DNA of 64,000 bases from Nostoc calcicola FACHB-3891 (GTDB lineage: Bacteria; Cyanobacteriota; Cyanobacteriia; Cyanobacteriales; Nostocaceae), in the NCBI RefSeq assembly GCF_014697355.1, contig NZ_JACJRQ010000002.1, positions 62,001 to 126,000 on the forward strand, read 5' to 3'. How positions within the stretch are numbered: position 1 is the stretch's first letter; each line of letters opens with the position of its first letter. Shown one piece after another: positions 28,566 through 38,258 of the stretch. The position numbers were made by a program, and so were the translations under genes. Under the pieces are notes generated by a model, which saw only the letters and a list, made by a program, of their open reading frames with translations, made no database searches and had not been told where the DNA came from.

Positions 28566-29034
28566 AAATTAGGTAAAGGCAACAGGTAACAGGCAACAGG
28601 CAACAGGCATAAGTGTTGGCGTGGGACGGGGATTTAAACCCCGCCCCACGGAATCGCCTCTTCACAGACGGGGCTTTTGACCTTTGATTGTTGGTCGAGG
28701 AAACAGGCAACAATTTCCGCGTCTCACCAAAAATCTTTACTCTTGCCTGTTGCCTGTTCCCTATTCCCTCGACCGAAGGTCGGTAAAATTGAATAAAAAT
28801 TTAAAATAATTTAATCCCCAGACTGAAGTTTTAAGAAAATCAAAAACTTCTAAAATAGTTGATTATCAAAAAATTCTAGACTTTGGTAACTGATGCCTTT
28901 ATTATGAGGCGATTTTTTTTGTTCAGTAATTAGACAGATATGATATAAGACATATATCTGAATTGATTGGGCTGTAAAACAACACTCAATCATTAGATTA
29001 CAAATTACTAATATTTATTTTGAGGCCATAATTT
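28566..29034. repeat. Spacer with CAACAGG heptamer repeats and palindrome
   Basis: GCAACAGGTAACAGGCAACAGG-type units at about 28578-28607 face TTGCCTGTTGCCTGTTCCC near 28744-28762, enclosing GTGGGACGGGG/CCCCGCCCCAC (about 28620-28649). The outer and inner repeats can form a long hairpin. No gene. Confidence 0.7.
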
Positions 29035-29823
29035 ATGATAAGATTTTGGCGACAAACAAGACTTTTTGTTCTCACAACAATTGTGCTGGCAATTCTGCTA
29101 ATCTGCCATAATCCAGTACCCATAGCTGAGGCACAACCTTCTACAACACCAACAACAACTAACAGGTCGCTTCTTTCTGTAGCTTATCCTAATAGGGCAC
29201 TCAGTGCTTCTCCCGCACAATTAGCACCATTGCCTTATGGTTATGGGGCGCTAGCAAAAGCTATTGATGCTGAAACAATGAAATTACATCATGACGCGCA
29301 CCATGCTAGCTACGTCAACAACTTAAATGATGCATTAAAGCAGTATCCAGATTTGCAAAAAAGAAGTGTTGAAAGTTTACTAGTGGATTTGAACAGCGTA
29401 CCTGAAAATATTCGGACAAAAGTACGTAATAACGCTGGTGGTCACCTCAACCACACGATTTTTTGGCAATTGATGAGTCCCCAAGGTGGTGGAGAACCAA
29501 CAGGAGCGATCGCTCAAGAAATTAAACAAACTTTTGGCAGTTTCGATACCTTTAAAAAACAGTTTAACGCAGCTGGCGTAGCTCGCTTCGGAAGTGGTTG
29601 GGTTTGGCTAGTACGTAACCCCCAAAATCAACTCCAGATTGTGACCACAGCTAACCAGGATAACCCGATTATGGAAGGTTTATATCCGATTTTGGGTAAT
29701 GATGTCTGGGAACATGCTTATTACCTGAAATATCGCAACCGTCGTGCTGAATATTTAGATAATTGGTGGAACGTGGTGAATTGGCCGCAGATTAGCAGGC
29801 GATCGCAACTCTCATCAAAATAA
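29035..29823 (+). CDS. sodA: Exported/membrane-anchored manganese superoxide dismutase
   Basis: A 262-residue Fe/Mn-type superoxide dismutase. An N-terminal hydrophobic segment ([17 protein letters not shown]) and AEAQPSTTP linker indicate export or membrane anchoring, as for the MnSOD of filamentous cyanobacteria. Metal-site context is intact: [28 protein letters not shown], and [19 protein letters not shown]. The Gln of [12 protein letters not shown] points to the Mn rather than the Fe type. It is followed at once by a broken RTX tail. Confidence 0.95.
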   Translation: MIRFWRQTRLFVLTTIVLAILLICHNPVPIAEAQPSTTPTTTNRSLLSVAYPNRALSASPAQLAPLPYGYGALAKAIDAETMKLHHDAHHASYVNNLNDALKQYPDLQKRSVESLLVDLNSVPENIRTKVRNNAGGHLNHTIFWQLMSPQGGGEPTGAIAQEIKQTFGSFDTFKKQFNAAGVARFGSGWVWLVRNPQNQLQIVTTANQDNPIMEGLYPILGNDVWEHAYYLKYRNRRAEYLDNWWNVVNWPQISRRSQLSSK

Positions 29824-29835
29824 TAACACTTCAGT

Positions 29836-30015
29836 CAGTTTACAATTGGAACATCTGCAACCACAAGCACTCAACGATTCATTTATGACAACACTACAGG
29901 GGGACTGTACTTTGACCTTGATGGCAGTGCAGGTGAGTTTACTCAAGTAAAATTTGCACAATTATCTGCTGGATTGTCACTCACCGTAAACAATTTTGTG
30001 ATTGTTCAATTCTGA
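29836..30015 (+). pseudogene. 5'-truncated RTX-protein C-terminus (60 codons)
   Basis: A frame from 29836 to the TGA at 30013 encodes QFTIGTSATTSTQRFIYD, then LYFDLDGSAGEFTQVKFAQ, and ends NNFVIVQF. It matches the last 55-60 codons of the RTX gene at 31018-34692 (DNA 34518-34692) almost base for base at its start, with more changes later. It has no start codon of its own and begins 13 bp after the sodA stop. It is the remnant of a second RTX gene whose body was lost. Confidence 0.85.
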
Positions 30016-30041
30016 TTAAGATGCTATAATTTTAGCCACAG

Positions 30042-30081
30042 AATGGGAGGTTTTATTTTAAGTACCTCCCATTAGATTTTT
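30042..30081 (+). terminator. Terminator duplicated with the RTX tail
   Basis: AATGGGAGG pairs with CCTCCCATT, followed by AGATTTTTC. The same stem follows the intact RTX gene at 34729-34768, so tail and terminator were duplicated together; it probably now ends the sodA transcript. Confidence 0.85.
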
Positions 30082-30082
30082 C

Positions 30083-31017
30083 AATTGTTATACTTTTATT
30101 CGCTGAGTAAAGTTATTTCTGCGTTGCCATTATGGTAACTGATGTAATTCTTGTTGAGATGCAATATATTGGTGTGCGATCGCTTGCTCTCGACCTGGTG
30201 TTACAGTTACACTCAACTCAGGCGTAGGCTAGCAAACACCACAGGCATCGCAGCATTCAAAAATAAAATATGTCTTCATCACTCATTAAAACGTTTGTCT
30301 AGTGCTTTGTTGCAAGTTATTGCCTAGAAACGAGAAGACTATGAAGAATACACAAAGCTCAGTACTTCTATATACATTGTTCGGCAAATAATGTGAAGAG
30401 TATGCAAAGCTCTCTACTTAAGTAGATATATTTAAGTAAGATATTGACTATGTAGTTATTTGAGGCACAAATAGGAATCTCTTTGGGATCAAGAATCAAG
30501 TGTTAACTAATTTTAAGCTAGTAGGACTTAGGCGCTGACAAGAAACCAAGTATGAAGTGTGGGTTTTAGGCATTCAATTTGAATAATTTTCGCTCCTTGT
30601 TCAGTAATTTATGCTGAACGAGAATGGATAAAAAAGCCGGAAATTAATGATTATCCTGAATGCACAGACTCATGAATTTGTACAGTGCTTAAGACTTACT
30701 TGGTTTGAGAGAGTTCAATTCAGTCCGAATGAAAAGCCTTTTCATGGGGTGAATCTTTCAGAAATATTGCTAAACCAGAATATTGGTATATAAAGTCCGG
30801 CTAAAACGTCAAATTTGACCAATTTTTTTCGTTTTTTCAAGGACAAACTAGAATTTACAGCAGATTTAAACTTCGTGAAGTACATAAATACCCCACCCGC
30901 GCTATCGCGCACCCTCCCCGAACTTCGGGAAGGGTTGGGGAGGGGTGTACCTCATTTAGTTGCAAAACGCTGTAAGAACTGAAGTTACTCAAAAATCGAT
31001 CTAGATAGGTGAAAGTT
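30083..31017. other. 935-bp spacer upstream of the RTX gene
   Basis: No gene is supported. At 30854-30975 TTTACAGCAG and CGCTGTAA enclose CACCCTCCCCGAACTTCGGG-type hairpins, a member of the TTACAGC MITE family with a different interior. The RTX start ATG 31018 has TAGGTGAAAG as ribosome site; a GTG at 31009 lies inside it and is less likely. Confidence 0.5.
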
Positions 31018-34000
31018 ATGGCAAACATCATTGGAACCGACGGTAATGATACGCTACAGGGCAGTAACATCGGGGACATTATTGATGGTAAAGCAGGCAA
31101 TGATATCATCCTATTTAACTATGACAATCAAACCTTGACTGGTGGAGGCGGCAAGGATGAATTTGTTTACGACTACGGCAATAACAATATCATCATCACC
31201 GATTTTGGTGGCGTAGGTAAAGGAACAAACCCCACAGCAGAAGTCATTACCGAAGTGGACATCCTAAGTTTCGAGGGTTTTGACTTAACTCCACAAAATA
31301 TGCTACTCACCCAGAATGGCAACAATCTGGAAATTACCTTTAAAGCTGAGGTTAGTCCCAAAGTCATCCTGCAAAACTTTGCCCTGGAAAACTTAGATAA
31401 CTTCAGCAAATCTACAGGAGGCTCTGTAGACTTGGGGAATATCCTGTTTGCGGGACAAAATAGCATCACTGACAGCTTTGATGTCTTCAATGCTGACTCG
31501 ACCCAAAGCACTATCTTCAACAAAAATACAGTCACCTTCCTGAATGACCTAGACAATAATGTTAGCGGCTTTGACAACTCAGATGATGTCATTAATGGTC
31601 AGGGGGGTGATGATATCATTGACGGCAAGAGTGGCAACGATCTTTTGAGGGGTGGTACGGGGAACAACACTCTCATTGGTGGCGCAGGGGACGATCTATT
31701 TGATGTTGTATTTTCAACAGGCGATAACATCCTCAACGGTGACGCTGGTGACGATAGAGTGATTGCTGCGGCTACAAAAGGCAATAACTTCCTCTCTGGG
31801 GGCGAGGGCAATGATTATCTATACACCTCTTACAATTCTACTAACGGATACACTGCTTCTAACTCTTCAGGCAATAACACACTCATTGGTGGCGCTGGTA
31901 ACGATACCTTGAATGCTGAGTCTCCAGAAGGCGATAACTTCCTCTCTGGGGACGATGGCAATGATTATCTCTCTAGCTCTGGTATTGATGGTTATAGAGC
32001 TTACTTTAGTTTTAGCTCCTCAGGCAATAACACTCTTAACGGTGGCGCTGGTGACGATACATTGCGTGCTGAGTTTTCAACAGGCAATAACCTCCTCTCT
32101 GGTGGCGATGGCAATGATTCTCTCTCGATTTCTGGCTATCTCATCGATTACATCGGTCAAACTATTTATGATTCCTCCTCAGGCGATAACACCCTCAACG
32201 GAGGTGCTGGTGACGACACCTTGCGTGCTGAGTATACAACAGGTAATAACCTACTTTCTGGTGGTGATGGCAATGATTCCTTCTATCTAAGAACTTCACC
32301 CCCACATACTGCCCCCTCTTTTATAGCGACTCAAACAGTAGATGGGGGTCAGGGTGATGATTTATTGTCTGTTAATTACAGCTATGCTACAGCAGGGATC
32401 GTTTCGACTTTCAATCCTACTACTAATAGCGGAGAAATTACCGCAGGCACGTATCGGGTTAGCTACAAGGATATCGAAGGATTAAATATCTTAGATACAG
32501 CTTACGATGACAGCATTGTGGGGAGCAATGGCAATGATACGCTCTCTGGGGTGTATGGTGGCAAAGATACCATCGATGGGGGTCTGGGTGACGATGTGTT
32601 GTCTGTCAATAATTACGGGTACAGCAATGGTACTGGAGGGATTACTTCGACTTTCAATGCTATCACTAACACTGGATCAATTACCAATGGCACGAATCAA
32701 GTTAGCTACAAAAATATCGAACGATTAAATATCTTCGGTACAGGTAACAATGACAACATTGTGGGGAACAGTGGCAACGATACGCTCTCCCCTGGCTATG
32801 GTGGCAAAGATACTATTGATGGGGGTCTGGGTGACGATGTGTTGTCTGTCAATTACGGCAATGCTACTGGAGGGATTACTTGGACATTCAATACCAATAC
32901 TAACGTTGGAGAAATTAACGCAGGCGCGAATCGGGTTACCTACAAGAATATCGAACGATTTAATATCTCAGGTACTAACTACGATGAGAAAATTGTAGGG
33001 AAGAGTGGCAACGATACACTTTCTGGCGCATCTGGGAATGATACCATTATTGGTGGTGCAGGTAATGATATCATCATAGGTGGGGGTGGTAACGACACTC
33101 TAACTGGTGGTCTTGGCAATGATACATTTGTCTATGACATTCTCAATGACTACCTTGGAAGCGGCACTGATATTATCACAGATTTCGGTAGTGTGGGTAA
33201 AGGCTCAAATCCCTCAGCAGGGGCGATCGCCTCCTTAGACACCTTGCAGTTTAAAGGTAGTAGTACCTTCAGTGCTCAAAATCTGCAATTAACTCAAAAT
33301 GGTAACAACTTAGAAATAACCTTTGAAGGTGTCGGTAGCACTAAAGTTATTCTCCAAAACACCCTCTTAGAAAACCTGGATAATCTGTCAGCAACTTCTT
33401 CACGACCAGCTATTGGCAATATCCTGTTTGATGGACAAACCAGCATTAGTGACAGTTTTGATGTGTTCGATGCTAATTCCACTCAAACTAGCCTGTTCAA
33501 CAAAAACACTGTTACCTTCCTCAATGACCTCGACAACAACATAATAGGTTTTGACAACTCCAATGATGTCATCAATGGTCAGGGGGGTGATGACATCATC
33601 GACGGTAAGAGTGGTAATGACCTTTTAAGGGGTGGTGCGGGAAATGATTTTCTCCTTGGTGGTGTAGGAAATGACACTCTCCTCGGTCCTACAGGCAATG
33701 ATACCCTTGACGGTGGTAGTGGTGACGATAGCTTGAATGCTAGCGCCTCAACAGGTGATAACCTGCTTGATGGGGGCGATGGCAATGATTCTCTTGACAT
33801 CTATGGCAGCTACGAAACAGACCCCTACTCTGACTCCGACTCCGACTCTCGCTCCTTGGGCAATAACACCCTCAACGGTGGTGCAGGTAACGATAGCTTA
33901 TATGCTGGCGGTTCAAAAGGCAATAACCTGCTCTCTGGAGGCGATGGCAATGATCGGCTTGACATCTCTGGCGAGGACGCCTACGACGGTTACAACGATT

Positions 34001-34692
34001 ACAAAAACTCTCGCTCAGAGGGCAATAACACCCTAGAAGGAGGTGCTGGTGACGATTTATTAAAAGCTGAGGGTTCAACAGGCGATAACCTGCTCTCTGG
34101 AGGCGATGGCAACGATCAGCTTGACATCTCTGGCGACTACAGTTACTACAATGACTACGATTACAACGACTCTCGCTCAAAGGGCAATAACACCCTAGAA
34201 GGAGGCGCAGGGAACGATTACTTGTTCGTTAGCGGTTCAACAGGCGATAACTTGCTGTTTGGGGACGATGGCAATGATTATATCTTTGCCTATGGCGCCT
34301 CCGGTAATAATACCCTTTATGGTGGTAATGGCAATGATACCCTCGGCGGCAATGGTAATGATAGCCTCTATGGAGGAGATGGTACTGATACCTTTGCTTT
34401 CGGTAGTTACAATCAAGGTGTTGTTACTATTTCTGACTTCAACGCCGCTAATGAACTGATTGAGGTATCGACTTACGGTTTTGGTGGCGGACTGTCAAAA
34501 CCTTCGCTGTTGGCTAGTCAGTTTACAATTGGAACATCTGCAACCACAAGCACTCAACGATTCATTTATGACAACACTACAGGTGCATTGTTCTTCGACC
34601 AAGATGGCAATGCAAGTGCATTTACTCAGGTAAAATTTGCACAACTATCTGCTGGAGTGATACTAAACGAAAACAATTTTGTGGTTGTTTAA
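31018..34692 (+). CDS. Large RTX (hemolysin-type calcium-binding repeat) protein
   Basis: A 1,224-residue acidic secreted-type protein. GGxGxDxLx nonapeptides (GGAGDDTLR, GGDGNDSLS, GGLGDDVLS and so on) occur throughout and predict calcium-filled beta-rolls. It starts ANIIGTDGNDTLQG with no Sec signal, as expected for type I secretion through a C-terminal signal; the end is SAGVILNENNFVVV. Two long blocks (about residues 59-212 and 719-874) are duplicates, each with DFGxVGKG, LTQNGNNLEITF and SDSFDVF then NKNTVTFLNDLDNN. No enzymatic domain is recognised, so a surface or matrix role is likely. It ends in a terminator shared with the truncated copy behind sodA. Confidence 0.9.
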   Translation: MANIIGTDGNDTLQGSNIGDIIDGKAGNDIILFNYDNQTLTGGGGKDEFVYDYGNNNIIITDFGGVGKGTNPTAEVITEVDILSFEGFDLTPQNMLLTQNGNNLEITFKAEVSPKVILQNFALENLDNFSKSTGGSVDLGNILFAGQNSITDSFDVFNADSTQSTIFNKNTVTFLNDLDNNVSGFDNSDDVINGQGGDDIIDGKSGNDLLRGGTGNNTLIGGAGDDLFDVVFSTGDNILNGDAGDDRVIAAATKGNNFLSGGEGNDYLYTSYNSTNGYTASNSSGNNTLIGGAGNDTLNAESPEGDNFLSGDDGNDYLSSSGIDGYRAYFSFSSSGNNTLNGGAGDDTLRAEFSTGNNLLSGGDGNDSLSISGYLIDYIGQTIYDSSSGDNTLNGGAGDDTLRAEYTTGNNLLSGGDGNDSFYLRTSPPHTAPSFIATQTVDGGQGDDLLSVNYSYATAGIVSTFNPTTNSGEITAGTYRVSYKDIEGLNILDTAYDDSIVGSNGNDTLSGVYGGKDTIDGGLGDDVLSVNNYGYSNGTGGITSTFNAITNTGSITNGTNQVSYKNIERLNIFGTGNNDNIVGNSGNDTLSPGYGGKDTIDGGLGDDVLSVNYGNATGGITWTFNTNTNVGEINAGANRVTYKNIERFNISGTNYDEKIVGKSGNDTLSGASGNDTIIGGAGNDIIIGGGGNDTLTGGLGNDTFVYDILNDYLGSGTDIITDFGSVGKGSNPSAGAIASLDTLQFKGSSTFSAQNLQLTQNGNNLEITFEGVGSTKVILQNTLLENLDNLSATSSRPAIGNILFDGQTSISDSFDVFDANSTQTSLFNKNTVTFLNDLDNNIIGFDNSNDVINGQGGDDIIDGKSGNDLLRGGAGNDFLLGGVGNDTLLGPTGNDTLDGGSGDDSLNASASTGDNLLDGGDGNDSLDIYGSYETDPYSDSDSDSRSLGNNTLNGGAGNDSLYAGGSKGNNLLSGGDGNDRLDISGEDAYDGYNDYKNSRSEGNNTLEGGAGDDLLKAEGSTGDNLLSGGDGNDQLDISGDYSYYNDYDYNDSRSKGNNTLEGGAGNDYLFVSGSTGDNLLFGDDGNDYIFAYGASGNNTLYGGNGNDTLGGNGNDSLYGGDGTDTFAFGSYNQGVVTISDFNAANELIEVSTYGFGGGLSKPSLLASQFTIGTSATTSTQRFIYDNTTGALFFDQDGNASAFTQVKFAQLSAGVILNENNFVVV

Positions 34693-34728
34693 TCTTAATT
34701 AACGTTGTTTACTCGCTAAGCGCCAGAG

Positions 34729-34768
34729 AATGGGAGGCTCTATTTGAAGTACCTCCCATTAACTTTTT
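34729..34768 (+). terminator. Terminator of the RTX gene
   Basis: AATGGGAGG/CCTCCCATT stem followed by AACTTTTTC, 37 bp after the stop codon. Confidence 0.9.
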
Positions 34769-34815
34769 CAATTTCAATGCAATTAATATTAGTAGAGAGT
34801 AAATGTTGGATTTTG

Positions 34816-35098
34816 TTACTCAACTTTTTGTATGGTTGCGAGTCTTCTGGAGTGAGTTTGGTCATGTTTGTATTTGTACTTTTTTAATAAACGAATTACT
34901 GGGCGTAATACTTTTTGCTGTTCGATGAGGTTACTGCTACGATCTTTCTCTAACAAACACCAATATATTGGCCAAGCTCTTTTTTGGTAAATTACACTAA
35001 CCATCAACACATTATTTTCTTTCAACGCTCGTTCTATCTATCGCAATGGTTTCGGCTGCACTGAGTCTAGTATATAGTCTTTGACTTTTAAAACTAAT
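34816..35098 (-). pseudogene. Transposase relic (IS4-like DDE family)
   Basis: The minus strand encodes VLMVSVIYQKRAWPIYWCLL, then SSNLIEQQKVLRPVIRLL, like the middle of IS4-type cyanobacterial transposases. Just upstream and in another frame is IAIDRTS, the likely first catalytic-Asp motif, so at least one frameshift separates the pieces. No full-length transposase or paired terminal repeats were found. A short GCGTAAGTC-ended palindrome lies just beyond at 35127-35170. Confidence 0.6.
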
Positions 35099-35126
35099 TT
35101 ATTTTTTGGAAGTCCCTTATGAATTA

Positions 35127-35170
35127 CCGTTACGCAAGAATCAGGTTTTTGGTCATATCTTGCGTAAGTC
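35127..35170. repeat. Short member of the TTGCGTAAGTC repeat family
   Basis: TTACGCAAGA and TCTTGCGTAA are perfect inverted repeats 18 bases apart, followed by GTCCTGA. Shares the right end of the MITEs at 1432 and 22439. Confidence 0.6.
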
Positions 35171-35261
35171 CTGACTATTGAAGCGATCGCTATCAAGATA
35201 AAGGCACAGCAATGCTGTGCCTCTAATATTTTCAAGTCAAAATACCACACTGTAGGAAACA

Positions 35262-36557
35262 TTACAAACTACGAATCTTTAAAGCTCGTTGTTTGTAACG
35301 GAGTATGGACAGTAAAACAATTAGCAATATAAAGGCTTTGATCGTAGAAGGTTCCACTACCTTCTTGACTTCCGTAGGGGTTGGAGGAGTAACAGTACAT
35401 GGAATTTCAATAACGTTTGTATGATCGGAACCGTTATTGTTGGGAGTCAGATCGCATTCCCCTTTGTTGGTGAGAGACAAAGGTGGATTTGTGGAAGTAG
35501 AAATAGATGACTGACCAGAAGAACTACCACCATCTAGTAGTAGAAGCAGAATCAAAGCAAGACCCCCAGCCCCAACTATTGGCCAGAGTGGAAAAGAATC
35601 AGAACTGTCTTGTACCACGACATCTCCCGTAGAACCAGGGAAAGTGTCGAGACTTATTGTTTCTGCGTCCAATGGTACTGGATTGTCACCCACCAAAATA
35701 TCTCCTGGAATATCTTCTCCCAAGAGCTGATTCAATTCTTGTGGAATTGCGTTGTTGGGACGTCCGAATTCCCCACCATCTTCTGAGTATGGAAAGGATA
35801 GTACTTCAAAAATCCTCTTTTCGAGTAGGCTCTGATCTCCAGAATTCAGCGCTTCCAAGCCTCTAGAAATTTTATCTACATAAAAATTCGTCATTTCTGG
35901 CGATAGACCTAGAGACTGAATCTGCTCTTTAATATTGGAAATTTTTGAGGCTTCTTCAAACAGCAATCGTCCGTATGACAATTTCAAGTCTATTAATCCA
36001 TTACGGAGGCTAACCGAGTCATTAACTCCTGAGTATGGTGCCCAGTAGAACTGCTTGGTTACAAGTCCGAGTCCTTCAACTGGATTACGACCAAAAGGTT
36101 GTCCAAGGACGTATTGAGAGCCATCCATGATTGTGGAAGATTCTTTTCTCCAAAATGAAGCGAAAGGCGCCGCAGAGAGATTCGGATTGTTACCGTAAAA
36201 GCTAGCGAAATTCTGGAAATTTTTCTCCCCACCAGCTGCTCGTATCAGTAGATTTTGATAGCTACTCCCACCATTGACCTCTAGTAATCGCTGGATTACC
36301 GTTCCAGTTTTATTGCAAGTCAGACCAAATCCCACATTACATGCAGGAATTACTCGCATCTGACTTAGATTCTGGTTATTGATTTGGTACTGGAGATACT
36401 CAGACTCCAGTCCTCGTTGGATACCATAACGACCAATATTTAACTGTGCAAAAGCAGACTGACACGTAGTAAGTACTACTGCAACAGATGAAAATGCGAT
36501 AGTCGCCAAGCGAACTACTTTCGGCATACCAATTCTTTGAACAGTTAACTTAGGCAA
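35262..36557 (-). CDS. Exported protein with PEP-CTERM-like C-terminus
   Basis: A 431-residue protein of unknown function. An N-terminal signal peptide ends near SAFAQLNIG. The body is beta/loop-rich with Cys pairs. A hydrophobic stretch (FPLWPIVGAGGLALILLLLL) precedes a Ser/Thr-rich linker. The extreme C-terminus has VVEPSTIKAFILLIVLLSIL followed by basic RYKQRALKIR: an EPST motif, membrane helix and Arg/Lys tail, as in exosortase-processed PEP-CTERM proteins. The start is TTG at 36557, supported by GGAGG six bases upstream. It lies 151 bp downstream of another exported protein gene. Confidence 0.75.
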   Translation of the reverse strand: MPKLTVQRIGMPKVVRLATIAFSSVAVVLTTCQSAFAQLNIGRYGIQRGLESEYLQYQINNQNLSQMRVIPACNVGFGLTCNKTGTVIQRLLEVNGGSSYQNLLIRAAGGEKNFQNFASFYGNNPNLSAAPFASFWRKESSTIMDGSQYVLGQPFGRNPVEGLGLVTKQFYWAPYSGVNDSVSLRNGLIDLKLSYGRLLFEEASKISNIKEQIQSLGLSPEMTNFYVDKISRGLEALNSGDQSLLEKRIFEVLSFPYSEDGGEFGRPNNAIPQELNQLLGEDIPGDILVGDNPVPLDAETISLDTFPGSTGDVVVQDSSDSFPLWPIVGAGGLALILLLLLDGGSSSGQSSISTSTNPPLSLTNKGECDLTPNNNGSDHTNVIEIPCTVTPPTPTEVKKVVEPSTIKAFILLIVLLSILRYKQRALKIRSL

Positions 36558-36708
36558 GATGTACCTCCGGTGGGGATTGGGGATTGGGGATTGGGAGTGA
36601 AGAGTTAAGAGTGAAGAGTTAAGAGTGAAGAGTTTGCAGCTAGGAATTTTCCCCTTTGCTCTGACTCCCCATAGACGCGATTAATCGCGTCTCTAACTAC
36701 TCCCCACT
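36558..36708. repeat. Heptamer repeats and 18-bp palindrome between exported-protein genes
   Basis: GGGGATTGGGGATTGGG, then AGAGTTAAGAGTGAAGAGTT units, then GACGCGATTAATCGCGTC at about 36674-36691. Confidence 0.75.
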
Positions 36709-37350
36709 TCAACTCTTAGGTAAATAAATATTGATTGTGATTCCCGTACCTTTAAGATTTCCTGATGAGAGTGTGTGATATAAGACCAATGCTCGGTTTG
36801 GTTGGTCGAAAAGAAATCCGCGGCGTGTGGGTTTAATTTTCCCTTGCTTGACTAGAGAAACGAAGGCTTCTAAATATCTACGTATACCTTGACGGTTCTC
36901 TTGACTAGTATTCATATGACGCTCAACCAGCATCATAAAAAAGTCCAAGCTACGATTTTCTTGACCCTCAATCAGACTTCCCTCATCTAAGAAAGAACTT
37001 GCTATGAGTCTGTTATCAACTTGTTTAACTTTAAAAATCGTAAAGTAACGCCCTTCTTCTTTAGGATCGTTCGCATAGCAAACCCAAGAACCTTCTTGAT
37101 TCTGTGTAAAACCTTCGTCAGCAAGGTAAGAAAGCAAAGAATTACTTGCTTTAGTTTGTGGTGGAGGTAATAAATCTTCAATGGGATCTAAAGAGCAAAT
37201 CCTCTGGGTTGTTTTCTGTTGAGGAACAGTAGGAGTCTCTTGGGTGTAAACATCGATAGGCTTGTCATCAGACATTGCGATGTTAGACATCGCAGCCAAC
37301 GCAGATACTTGGAAAACGAATACTCCAAACAAACGAACAATAATATTCAT
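36709..37350 (-). CDS. Exported protein of unknown function
   Basis: A 213-residue protein with an N-terminal hydrophobic segment (IIVRLFGVFVFQVSALAAMS) that looks like a signal peptide. The mature part is polar, contains two cysteines early (ICSLDP, WVCYAND), and has RRGFLFDQPNRALVLYHTLS followed by a beta-strand-like end (GTGITINIYLPKS). I do not recognise a family. ACAGGAC stands before ATG 37350. Adjacency to the PEP-CTERM-like gene on the same strand suggests a shared cell-surface role; this is inference. Confidence 0.7.
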   Translation of the reverse strand: MNIIVRLFGVFVFQVSALAAMSNIAMSDDKPIDVYTQETPTVPQQKTTQRICSLDPIEDLLPPPQTKASNSLLSYLADEGFTQNQEGSWVCYANDPKEEGRYFTIFKVKQVDNRLIASSFLDEGSLIEGQENRSLDFFMMLVERHMNTSQENRQGIRRYLEAFVSLVKQGKIKPTRRGFLFDQPNRALVLYHTLSSGNLKGTGITINIYLPKS

Positions 37351-38258
37351 GTTTGTCCTGTTAATTTTTTACATTGTTAATAATCAAGTTGTTACTAAAT
37401 CAGGATCGATCTAGTAATCTTAAATTGTTTGCTCAATTTAAGTGTTTGCCTCATTGTGTCAAGGTTATGCTAGATTTTCACGGATAGAATAGACCTATTT
37501 GGTATAAGTAACTCCGCACTAGTAGACATAAATCTTATGTGAATAAAACGCACAATGTTCAAGTATCATTGACAGCAAAAACTATGCTTTTCGATAATTT
37601 TACATATACGAAAAACAATTGACGTAGCGCCAATTTTTTATATTTATCTCTAATGTTTGGTCATTTTCAGAAGGTTTTGTGATATACCTTTCTGTCTGTA
37701 ATGATTACAAAAAAATGGCTTTTTCAGCTATTTGATAGCTTCTATAAGCAGAATCATAAAACCTCTGTGCTTTATACAGTAAGATTTTTACTGATTCTGG
37801 TGGTAGGTTAAATAATGTTTTATTTTTTTGGAGGTAGCACACCTAACTAGCTGTTTCAGCATCTTTTTAATTGGATGTATAAAATAATATCCCTTGACAG
37901 TAAAATAATATTACCATGAGCTTGAGACACGCAACACTTTTGTGGACAGTTGTCAAAGTTGTACACGGTGAATTGTAACTACCTCTTGATTAAATTTTCT
38001 GGGAAATACCAGAGAGTAAAAGTCAATTGACTTACATATGCCTAGTATTTTAGAATCAGATGATATTATTTTTTGTGTTAGTAGCCAGATGTTTTAAATA
38101 TCACAAAACTTAAAATTAAATACGGAAAATAAATATATTGTGATTGCTGAATAAGCTTGATTGCGTGAACTTTCAGCTACAGGCGATCGCATGAAGGAAA
38201 GTTAAATTAAATTACAACTATATAATTATTATTTAGTAAAGTCTTGTCATATACCTTA
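37351..38258. other. 908-bp AT-rich spacer, nothing recognised
   Basis: No open frame, repeat family or RNA gene could be supported. Contains several AT-rich stretches suitable for promoters. Confidence 0.4.

Noticed and set aside
31913-34180. Several alternative-frame ORFs inside the RTX gene
   Set aside because: They are shadows produced by the repetitive codon pattern of the calcium-binding repeats.
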